DNA of 64,000 nt from Hwanghaeella grinnelliae (GTDB lineage Bacteria; Pseudomonadota; Alphaproteobacteria; UBA8366; Aestuariispiraceae), in the NCBI RefSeq assembly GCF_004005845.1, contig NZ_SADE01000002.1:62421-126420 (forward strand), written 5' to 3'. The notes beneath the pieces are model-generated. The model made no database searches. It was not told the DNA's origin and saw only the letters and a program-made list of their open reading frames with translations. Positions within the stretch are counted from its first letter, which is position 1; each line of letters begins with the position of its first letter. The translations under genes and the position numbers were made by a program. Below, in pieces: positions 56,540 to 64,000 of this stretch.

Positions 56540-56701
56540 AACCTATGCCTTCGCGGCTTAGCCAACCGCCGTCCGTCGCCCACCGAAACGGCAGGCAGAA
56601 AAGTAGACCACAGGGGGCGGAGAAAAAGTACCGTCAAATCGGGGCGTCGGCCATGGCGATCAAAATTCGGCGAATAAGGTCGCCCGGCCGTTGACGCCGG
56701 A

Positions 56702-57163
56702 TTAGGAGAGGCTGGCCTTGACCAGGCCGGCGGCCTTACCGAAATCCATCTGTCCGGCGAATCGGGTCCGCAACTCCGCCATCACGTTCCCCATTTCCTT
56801 TAGACCGGACGCCCCCAATTCCCTGATCAGCCCGTCGATCGCGGCCTTCATTTCGGCTTCGTCCATCTGCTTCGGCAAGAAGCGTTCTATGACGACGATC
56901 TCGCCGCGCTCGCCTTCCGCCAATTCAAGGCGCCCGCCTTGTTCGTACATCGTGATACTTTCCCGGCGCTGCTTGATCATCGTCTGCAGCATCAACAAAA
57001 GCTCATCATCGCTGATTCCTTCGGTCGCGCCCTTGCCGCGGGCTGCGATGTCGCGGTCCTTGATCGCCGCCAGGATCAGCCGCAGCGTCCTGGTGCTGAC
57101 GGTGTCCTTCGACCTTACCGAATCCTTGAGAGCCTGATTGATGGAATCGCGCAATGCCGACAT
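56702..57163 (-). CDS. GatB/YqeY domain protein
   Basis: 153 residues, YqeY family, similar to the tRNA-binding tail of the amidotransferase subunit GatB. Motifs LRDSINQALKDSVRSKDTVSTRTLRLILAAIKD, IKQRRESITMYEQGGR and the C-terminal DFGKAAGLVKASL. Often upstream of dnaG and rpoD, as here; the exact role is not established. Confidence 0.93.
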   Translation of the reverse strand: MSALRDSINQALKDSVRSKDTVSTRTLRLILAAIKDRDIAARGKGATEGISDDELLLMLQTMIKQRRESITMYEQGGRLELAEGERGEIVVIERFLPKQMDEAEMKAAIDGLIRELGASGLKEMGNVMAELRTRFAGQMDFGKAAGLVKASLS

Positions 57164-57366
57164 ATCCCCTCCACACTATTCCCGTATACGGGCCATCGTA
57201 CCCTTGCCCGGCAAGCGAGAGACCCTAATGGAAAGCGTCTTGACCCGCAACCATTGCCATTCCGGTAAGCACCTGAAATTGAATGATAATTTTATTTCGT
57301 GCCATCTTGATTTTTAGGCTGCACCGGCATAAGAGTCTGCGGCGATGCGCTAAAGGACTGATTTCG

Positions 57367-58545
57367 ATGACAGACACCGCTTCCGGGATGACGCCTCCTC
57401 CAGGCGCCACAGCCGTTCTTGTGCTTGCAGACGGCAGCGTCTTTTGGGGGCGCGGCATTGGCGCCGCCACTGCCAAGGTCGGCGAGGTTTGCTTCAACAC
57501 CTCGCTTACCGGGTATCAGGAAATCATGACCGACCCTTCCTATGCGGGAGAAATCATTACTTTCACCTTCCCGCATATCGGCAATGTGGGCGCCAATCTG
57601 GAAGACATCGAATCGACGACGCCGGCCGCGCGCGGCTGCATCCTGCGCGCCGATATCACCGAGCCGTCTAATTTCCGGGCCATCAGCCATCTGGACGGCT
57701 GGCTGAAAGCGCACGACTTGCCGGGCATCGCCGGCATCGACACACGCAAGCTGACCCGTCGCATCAGGGACGGCGGCGCGCCTAACGGCGTTATCGTCCA
57801 TGCGCCCGACGGCGCCTTCGACATACCGGCCCTGGTGAAACAGGCCCAGGAATGGCCGGGCCTGGAGGGTATGGACCTCGCCAAAGAAGTTACCTGCCTG
57901 CAGACCTATGAGTGGTCCGAGACCGCTTGGACGCTGGGCCAAGGATACGGACAGCTCACCGACCCGAAATTCCATGTCGTGGCGGTCGATTACGGCGCGA
58001 AACGCAATATCCTGCGTTGCCTTGCCGATCTGGGCTGCCGGGTGACGGTGGTTCCCGCAACCTCGACCGGCGAAGACATCCTGCGACATCAACCGGACGG
58101 CGTCTTCCTGTCGAACGGTCCGGGCGATCCTGCCGAAACCGGCAAATACGCCGTGCCCGCGATCAAGCAGATCCTGGCTCAAGACATCCCAATCTTCGGT
58201 ATCTGCCTGGGTCACCAGTTGCTGGCCCTGGCGCTTGGTGCCGAAACGAAGAAAATGGATCGGGGCCACCGCGGTGGGAACCATCCGGTCAAGGATCTTC
58301 AGACCGGGAAGGTCGAGATCACCAGCCAGAACCATGGCTTCGTCGTGCGGGACGACAATCTGCCCGACGGCGTGGAACAGACCCATGTCTCCCTGTTCGA
58401 CGGAACGCTTGAAGGCATACGGTTAAAGGGCCGTCCGGTCTTTTCGGTGCAGTATCACCCGGAAGCCTCACCAGGTCCTCAGGACTCGCATTATCTGTTC
58501 CTGCGGTTCGTGAACATGCTGGAAGAGCGCAAAGTCCCAGCCTAA
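57367..58545 (+). CDS. carA: Carbamoyl-phosphate synthase small subunit
   Basis: 392 residues. N-terminal CPSase domain (NTSLTGYQEIMTDPSYAGEII) and C-terminal class I glutamine amidotransferase with catalytic Cys in FGICLGHQLLALALGA and His-Glu in YHPEASPGP. Supplies ammonia from glutamine to CarB for pyrimidine and arginine synthesis. AAGGA before ATG 57367; an earlier open start at 57283 has no support. Divergent from yqeY over 203 bases. Confidence 0.97.
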   Translation: MTDTASGMTPPPGATAVLVLADGSVFWGRGIGAATAKVGEVCFNTSLTGYQEIMTDPSYAGEIITFTFPHIGNVGANLEDIESTTPAARGCILRADITEPSNFRAISHLDGWLKAHDLPGIAGIDTRKLTRRIRDGGAPNGVIVHAPDGAFDIPALVKQAQEWPGLEGMDLAKEVTCLQTYEWSETAWTLGQGYGQLTDPKFHVVAVDYGAKRNILRCLADLGCRVTVVPATSTGEDILRHQPDGVFLSNGPGDPAETGKYAVPAIKQILAQDIPIFGICLGHQLLALALGAETKKMDRGHRGGNHPVKDLQTGKVEITSQNHGFVVRDDNLPDGVEQTHVSLFDGTLEGIRLKGRPVFSVQYHPEASPGPQDSHYLFLRFVNMLEERKVPA

Positions 58546-58553
58546 ACGGGCCT

Positions 58554-59774
58554 TTAACGAACGCTTTCAGCTTTGCCGACCGCGCGTGTATGTGTCCTTG
58601 CCAAACCGGTCAGCAAGGCACCGACGAGAAGTTGCGCGGAAACCCACCAGCCCTGCCACGCACCGAAACTGATCGATGAAATGGTAAGGGCCGCGACAAT
58701 AAACGCGATTCCCGGCCCCAGAAGACCGGCCGGCTGCAAAAGCCGGGCGAAGCGGTATGCGGCGACGGACAATGTCAGGGCGACCAAGCCCATTCCAACC
58801 AAGCCCATTTCCAGAAAAACCTGCAGAAATGCGTTATGGGGATGCAGCGGAATCGCTTCCCCTTGTCCGGCGATGGTACCATCCGGCCGCAGGAATGTGG
58901 CCTTCGTGTCCCCACCCGGTACGGCTCGGCTGGTTCCTATCCCCCACCCAAAGACCGGACGTTCCAGCGCTTTTTCCGCACTGAAGGCCCAGATATAGGC
59001 GCGATGGCGGATTCCCGATTCCGCATTGGACGACAGCGACCATTGTCCGATTTGGGAATGAAACGCCGCCACGCCCAGTGGCTGAACCACGGTAAAAACC
59101 AGAATTGCGGCAACCGCCAGCTGGGGCCCGAATCGACGCAGAGCCATATAGACGATCCAAGCGCCAAGCCCCAGAATCAGGGCCAAGACCGACGCCTTGT
59201 TCGAAAGCAGCAGGACGGCGGCAACCGACAGAAACACCAGCGAAATCGACACCTTCCGCCCAAATCGTCCATCAATGATCGTGAAGGTCGGCAATAATAG
59301 AAGAACAAAAAGCGGGCCCGTTCGATCATAGGGGTCGCCCCCCTTTGCCAGATGCGGACCGATCGACAAACCGAGCACGGTGTCGAGAATGATAAGGCCG
59401 GATGCACAAAAGATTGCACCGGCGATGATCAAGGCGCCCCTTTTCCCGACCCTGACATTCGGCAGGACGATCGCCACCAGCGCTGCCAGGGCAATCATCA
59501 GAAACAGGCGGAGGGACCTTTCCAGGCTAAGGCCTGGGTCCAACGACCACAGAGCGCTGGCAAGCGCCCAAGCAAGCAGCGAAACACCGGCGGCGATCGG
59601 CAGGAATGACTTCGGGGCCAATTTGAAATTGCGCCAATTCAGGACAGCAATGCCCAACGCGTACAGCATGACCAACGGCGCCATGGCCTGTGGCGATAGG
59701 ACCGCCGCGGCGAAACTGCCCGCGAACACCAGAACGGTGAACACATTGCCGTATATTCTAACCTTTTCAGTCAC
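58554..59774 (-). CDS. O-antigen-ligase-family (Wzy/WaaL-like) membrane protein
   Basis: About 406 residues with 10 or more transmembrane helices. A periplasmic loop (about 255-320) ends with [18 protein letters not shown], the hallmark motif of O-antigen ligases and polymerases. GTG 59774 with GAGG before it is preferred; the frame opens at 59840. It lies between carA and carB on the opposite strand, with no other surface-polysaccharide gene nearby. Confidence 0.83.
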   Translation of the reverse strand: MTEKVRIYGNVFTVLVFAGSFAAAVLSPQAMAPLVMLYALGIAVLNWRNFKLAPKSFLPIAAGVSLLAWALASALWSLDPGLSLERSLRLFLMIALAALVAIVLPNVRVGKRGALIIAGAIFCASGLIILDTVLGLSIGPHLAKGGDPYDRTGPLFVLLLLPTFTIIDGRFGRKVSISLVFLSVAAVLLLSNKASVLALILGLGAWIVYMALRRFGPQLAVAAILVFTVVQPLGVAAFHSQIGQWSLSSNAESGIRHRAYIWAFSAEKALERPVFGWGIGTSRAVPGGDTKATFLRPDGTIAGQGEAIPLHPHNAFLQVFLEMGLVGMGLVALTLSVAAYRFARLLQPAGLLGPGIAFIVAALTISSISFGAWQGWWVSAQLLVGALLTGLARTHTRAVGKAESVR

Positions 59775-60005
59775 ACGGACCTCAGCAGCAAAGTCGTTGG
59801 TTTGAAAACGCCGCGTCGCCTTGGCGGGAACCGGTGCCACGGGGGCGGTCTCGGCCGGCCCTTCCGGCGCGATAGGTCCGTACGCGGCAGCGCAATGATT
59901 TGCAATGCCGACTGGTCATATCCGGGCCCATACGATAAAGGAAGCGCCGACTGCGGGATCAGTCTGGCTGGTCCACAAAAATCACTCAGTTCTCAGGATT
60001 TCATC

Positions 60006-63000
60006 ATGCCTAAGCGGGAAGACATCGACGCCGTCTTGATTATCGGAGCCGGGCCCATCGTTATCGGCCAGGCCTGCGAATTCGATTATTCCGGAACCCA
60101 GGCCTGCAAGGCGCTGCGCGAATGCGGTTACCGCGTGGTGTTGGTCAATTCGAACCCCGCGACGATCATGACCGACCCGGACACGGCGGATGCGACCTAT
60201 GTAGAACCGATCACGCCGGATACGGTCGAGCGCATCCTGCAAAAGGAACGCGAAGCGCATCCCGACGAAAAAATGGTCGTGCTGCCGACCATGGGCGGGC
60301 AAACCGCTTTGAACACGGCGCTCGCCCTGGACAAATCCGGCGCCCTCGAGCGCCTGGGCGTGGAAATGATCGGCGCCAAGGCCGATGTCATCGACAAGGC
60401 TGAAGACCGGCAACGCTTCCGGGAGGCAATGGACAAGATCGGGCTGGAAAGTCCGCGCTCGAAAATGGTTTCCAACCTGGACGAGGCGCTGGCCGCGCTC
60501 GATTCAGTCGGACTACCCGCGATTATCCGGCCCTCCTTCACCTTGGGCGGCACCGGCGGTGGCATCGCCTATAACAAGGAAGAGTTCACGAACCTGATCC
60601 ATACCGGTCTGCGCGCCTCGCCTGTCGGCACGGTTCTGGTCGAAGAATCGGTGCTCGGCTGGAAAGAATACGAGATGGAGGTCGTCCGCGACGGCGCGGA
60701 TAACTGCATCATCATCTGTTCGATCGAAAATATCGACCCGATGGGAATCCATACCGGGGATTCGATCACCGTCGCGCCGGCCCTGACGCTGACGGACAAG
60801 GAATACCAGATCATGCGGAACGCCTCGATCGCCTGTCTGCGCGAAATCGGGGTCGATACCGGTGGCTCTAATGTGCAGTTCGCCGTCAACCCGGAGAACG
60901 GCCGTCTGGTGGTCATCGAGATGAACCCGCGGGTTTCTCGCTCCTCCGCATTGGCGTCCAAAGCGACCGGCTTCCCGATCGCGAAGGTCGCGGCGAAATT
61001 GGCCGTCGGGTATCGCCTGGACGAGTTGGACAACGACATTACCAAGATCACGCCGGCCAGCTTCGAACCGTCGATCGACTATGTCGTCACCAAGATGCCG
61101 CGCTTCACCTTCGAAAAATTCCCCGGGGCCGAGGCATTGCTGAGCACGTCGATGAAATCCGTCGGCGAGGCCATGTCGATCGGGCGGACCTTCAACGAGA
61201 GCCTTCAGAAGGCCCTTCGATCCATGGAAACGGGCCTTACCGGCCTGAACGAAGTGGTCATCGAAAACGCGGAAGATCCCGATTCGATCCGGTCCGAGCT
61301 GTCCAAACCCACGCCGAACCGCTTGTTAGTGGTCGCGCAGGCCCTTCGGCACGGGGTTTCCGAAAAAGATATTTTCAATGCCTGCAAGATCGATCCTTGG
61401 TTCATCGATAGGATCAAGGAGATCGTCGACACTGAAGAAGCGGTCCGTAAAGACGGTCTGCCGACCACGACGCAAGGCTTCCTCCAGTTGAAGAAGATCG
61501 GATTCTCGGACGCGCGGCTCGCCGAACTGGTCGAACAAACCGAAGAAGAAGTTTCCGCAGCGCGCCGGGCCCTTTCCGTGCGCCCGGTTTTCAAAAGGAT
61601 CGATACCTGCGCGGGCGAATTCCCGTCGCCGACGCCGTATCTCTATTCCTGTTACGAAGGCGATGGATTCGAACAGGCGGAGTCGGAAGTCGAACCGTCA
61701 GACCAGAAGAAAATTCTTATCCTGGGCGGCGGTCCGAACCGGATCGGCCAGGGTATCGAATTCGACTATTGCTGTGTCCACGCGGCCTATGCCCTGTCCG
61801 ACGCCGGTTTCGAGACCATCATGGTCAATTGCAATCCTGAGACCGTATCGACCGATTACGACACGTCCGACCGTTTGTATTTCGAACCGTTGACCGGCGA
61901 GGATGTCGTCGAAATCGTCCATGCGGAAATGGCAAAGGGCTCGGTTTACGGTGTGATCGTTCAGTTCGGCGGTCAGACGCCGCTGAAATTGGCCGCCGCG
62001 CTGGAAAAAGCCGATATTCCGATCCTCGGCACGTCGCCCGACGCGATCGATCTGGCGGAAGACCGCGAACGGTTCCAGGCCCTGCTGAAGCAGATTCAAT
62101 TGAAACAGCCGCCGAACGGCACCGCCAAATCCGAAGAGCAGGCCGTGAAGATAGCCTCGGAAATCGGCTACCCCGTCGTGCTGCGGCCGTCATACGTTCT
62201 GGGCGGCCGGGCGATGGAAATCGTCCATGACGAGCCCGACCTGCGACGCTACATCAACACTGCGGTTAACGTCTCCGGCAAGAACCCCGTTCTGGTCGAT
62301 TTCTACCTGCGGGACGCAATCGAAGTCGATGTCGACGCCCTGTGCGACGGCGAGGACGTCTATGTCGCCGGCGTCATGGAACATATCGAGGAAGCCGGGA
62401 TCCATTCGGGCGATAGTGCCTGTTCCCTGCCGCCCTATTCATTGAAGTCCGAAATCGTCGCGGAAATGGAACGCCAGACCCGCGAACTGGCGCGGGCATT
62501 GAACGTCGTCGGCTTGATGAACGTCCAATACGCGGTCCAGGACGGGGAAGTCTTTATCCTTGAAGTCAACCCGCGGGCCAGCCGGACGGTCCCGTTCGTC
62601 GCCAAGGCGACGGGCGTGCCGATCGCGAAGATCGCGTCCCGCATCATGGCCGGTGAAAAGCTGTCCGCCTTCAATCTTGGCGCGCGGCCGGAATTTGCCC
62701 ATGTCGCCGTCAAGGAAGCGGTCTTCCCGTTCAGCCGGTTCCCCGGTGTGGACGTTATGCTGGGACCGGAAATGAAGTCGACCGGTGAGGTCATGGGCCT
62801 CGATACGGATTTCTACCGTGCTTTTGCCAAGGCGCAGTTCGGGTGCGGCGCGGATCTTCCGACGGACGGCAAGATCTTCATTTCGGTGAAGGATTCCGAC
62901 AAGGAAGCAATGCTGGAACCGGCAAAGGCGCTGTTGGAACTGGGCTTCGCGCTTGTCGCGACGCGCGGCACCGCGCGCTACCTGCGGGACCAGGGCCTGG

Positions 63001-63269
63001 AGGTCGCGGAGATCAATAAGGTTCTGGAAGGACAGCCCCATGTCGTCGATGCGATCATCGATGGTGAGGTCAAGCTTGTCCTCAATACAACAGCCGGCAA
63101 GAAGGCCATCGAGGACTCTTTCTCGCTGCGTCGGGCGGCCCTGACACGGTCGGTTCCCTACTACACCACCGTCGCGGGTATCCGGGCCGCTGCCTTCGCT
63201 ATGAAGGCCGTTGCTAAAGGCGGGCTTGAAGTTGCCTCGCTTCAGTCATATTTTAAGGATGCTTCCTGA
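60006..63269 (+). CDS. carB: Carbamoyl-phosphate synthase large subunit
   Basis: 1087 residues. Two homologous ATP-grasp halves: [17 protein letters not shown]... with [16 protein letters not shown], and [18 protein letters not shown]... with [14 protein letters not shown], plus the C-terminal allosteric MGS-like domain. Forms carbamoyl phosphate from bicarbonate, ammonia and 2 ATP. The open frame starts at 59802, but [16 protein letters not shown] at 60006 is the family N-terminus. Followed by greA. Confidence 0.97.
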   Translation: MPKREDIDAVLIIGAGPIVIGQACEFDYSGTQACKALRECGYRVVLVNSNPATIMTDPDTADATYVEPITPDTVERILQKEREAHPDEKMVVLPTMGGQTALNTALALDKSGALERLGVEMIGAKADVIDKAEDRQRFREAMDKIGLESPRSKMVSNLDEALAALDSVGLPAIIRPSFTLGGTGGGIAYNKEEFTNLIHTGLRASPVGTVLVEESVLGWKEYEMEVVRDGADNCIIICSIENIDPMGIHTGDSITVAPALTLTDKEYQIMRNASIACLREIGVDTGGSNVQFAVNPENGRLVVIEMNPRVSRSSALASKATGFPIAKVAAKLAVGYRLDELDNDITKITPASFEPSIDYVVTKMPRFTFEKFPGAEALLSTSMKSVGEAMSIGRTFNESLQKALRSMETGLTGLNEVVIENAEDPDSIRSELSKPTPNRLLVVAQALRHGVSEKDIFNACKIDPWFIDRIKEIVDTEEAVRKDGLPTTTQGFLQLKKIGFSDARLAELVEQTEEEVSAARRALSVRPVFKRIDTCAGEFPSPTPYLYSCYEGDGFEQAESEVEPSDQKKILILGGGPNRIGQGIEFDYCCVHAAYALSDAGFETIMVNCNPETVSTDYDTSDRLYFEPLTGEDVVEIVHAEMAKGSVYGVIVQFGGQTPLKLAAALEKADIPILGTSPDAIDLAEDRERFQALLKQIQLKQPPNGTAKSEEQAVKIASEIGYPVVLRPSYVLGGRAMEIVHDEPDLRRYINTAVNVSGKNPVLVDFYLRDAIEVDVDALCDGEDVYVAGVMEHIEEAGIHSGDSACSLPPYSLKSEIVAEMERQTRELARALNVVGLMNVQYAVQDGEVFILEVNPRASRTVPFVAKATGVPIAKIASRIMAGEKLSAFNLGARPEFAHVAVKEAVFPFSRFPGVDVMLGPEMKSTGEVMGLDTDFYRAFAKAQFGCGADLPTDGKIFISVKDSDKEAMLEPAKALLELGFALVATRGTARYLRDQGLEVAEINKVLEGQPHVVDAIIDGEVKLVLNTTAGKKAIEDSFSLRRAALTRSVPYYTTVAGIRAAAFAMKAVAKGGLEVASLQSYFKDAS

Positions 63270-63375
63270 CATTTTGGAAGATTGTTCCGGGCCGGCTTGA
63301 CCGGCTCTATCTATTTTATGGAGGGGGGTGCGGCCAGCTACGCAATAAGAGCCGCGCACCGCTATAGGTGGGACG

Positions 63376-63849
63376 ATGGAAAAAGTACCTATGACTTTGG
63401 AAGGCTATGAGGCCTTGCAGACCGAATTGAAGATGTTGAAGGGGACCGAGCGCCCCGCCATCATTCAGGCGATTGCAGAAGCACGCGAGCATGGCGACCT
63501 TTCCGAGAATGCGGAATACCATGCAGCGCGTGAACGCCAGAGCTTTGTCGAAGGCCGTATCGCCGAATTGGAAGACAAGACCAGCCGGGCCGAAATTATC
63601 GACCCGACGAAGCTTTCGGGCGACCAGGTCATGTTCGGCGCTACCGTCGTTATTGCCGATTGCGAAACCGACGAAGAGAAGAAATATCAGATCGTCGGCG
63701 AATCGGAATCCGATATCGCTGCGGGTAAACTGGCGGTGACGTCACCGATGGCGCGAGCGCTGATCGGCAAGTCCGTCGGCGACGCAATCGAAGTGCATTC
63801 GCCCGGCGGCACCAAGGATTATGAGATCGTCAGTGTCGAATTTAAATAA
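63376..63849 (+). CDS. greA: Transcription elongation factor GreA
   Basis: 157 residues. N-terminal coiled coil with the acidic tip [19 protein letters not shown] and C-terminal FKBP-like domain ending [16 protein letters not shown]. Rescues backtracked RNA polymerase by stimulating transcript cleavage. Ends at a strong terminator. Confidence 0.97.
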   Translation: MEKVPMTLEGYEALQTELKMLKGTERPAIIQAIAEAREHGDLSENAEYHAARERQSFVEGRIAELEDKTSRAEIIDPTKLSGDQVMFGATVVIADCETDEEKKYQIVGESESDIAAGKLAVTSPMARALIGKSVGDAIEVHSPGGTKDYEIVSVEFK

Positions 63850-63889
63850 TCTGAATTCCGGTCCGGCCTACTCGGCGATCGGTATGATG

Positions 63890-63914
63890 AGGCGCTTTCG
63901 AAAAGCGCCTTTTT
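63890..63914 (+). terminator. Rho-independent terminator of greA
   Basis: AGGCGCTTT (63890-63898), loop CGA, AAAGCGCCT (63902-63910), then TTTT. A perfect 9-bp stem with a T-tract, 41 bases after the greA stop. Confidence 0.85.
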
Positions 63915-63936
63915 CATTTTTGGCAGGAACACCGAT

Positions 63937-64000
63937 ATGTCTTTCGAATTCATAGATAATGCCGTCTCTTGGCTGAATGGCGCCACGGGCGTCGAATTCA
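63937..64000 (+). CDS. Unidentified gene, 5' end only
   Basis: ATG 63937 follows GGCAGGAAC and opens a frame (MSFEFIDNAVSWLNGATG) with no stop before the window ends. It begins just after the greA terminator. Too short to name a family. Confidence 0.4.
   Translation, partial: MSFEFIDNAVSWLNGATGVEF

Overview
The window is high-GC DNA from an alphaproteobacterium, most likely a free-living relative of the Rhodospirillales. This rests on the YqeY-DnaG-RpoD cluster beside carA, carB and greA, on a long acidic insert in RpoD typical of alphaproteobacteria, and on the abundance of polyamine-type ABC transporters, Rieske and molybdenum oxidoreductases. No insertion sequence, phage or CRISPR array was seen. 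Genes are dense, and no gene-free stretch clearly exceeds 300 bases.

Left part (1-8.1 kb): a leftward operon of two tandem FAD oxidoreductases (COG1233 type), a GcvT-like folate enzyme, a class III aminotransferase, a PotF-like binding protein and a PotA-like ATPase cut by the window edge. It looks like uptake and breakdown of a polyamine or methylated amine. A BetI-like TetR regulator and a trimethylamine-dehydrogenase-like flavoenzyme diverge from it. Then come a divergent shikimate dehydrogenase / 3-dehydroshikimate dehydratase pair (10.8-13.7 kb), a three-subunit xanthine/CO-dehydrogenase-like operon with a MoaD/ThiS-like protein (13.7-17.6 kb), a MarR regulator facing an EamA exporter over two clear palindromes (17.8-20 kb), and a Rieske oxygenase (alpha and beta) with a glutamine-synthetase-like ligase and an AraC regulator (20-24.5 kb). 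The last set resembles aniline-type oxygenation through a gamma-glutamyl intermediate.

Middle (24.6-48.2 kb): a class I PHA synthase faces a complete N-type ATPase operon, atpDCQRBEFAG. The gap between them holds an FNR/FixK-type box placed at -41.5 from a possible -10 element. Next are an RND efflux pair with a divergent TetR repressor and operator, a second Pot-type ABC operon with a gamma-glutamylputrescine-oxidase-like enzyme, an RraA-like protein and an amidohydrolase facing each other across a perfect 20-bp palindrome, a LysR regulator, a DUF2238 membrane protein and tRNA-Ile(CAU). Two similar 85-bp elements in direct orientation flank the RraA/amidohydrolase block.

Right part (48.3-64 kb): a RimK-like ATP-grasp ligase is paired with a GNAT-C39 peptidase fusion, which may be a peptide-modification module. 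It is followed by an alpha/beta hydrolase, rpoD, dnaG (lacking most zinc ligands of its CHC2 finger), yqeY, carA, an O-antigen-ligase-like gene on the opposite strand, carB, greA with a strong terminator, and the start of one more reading frame.
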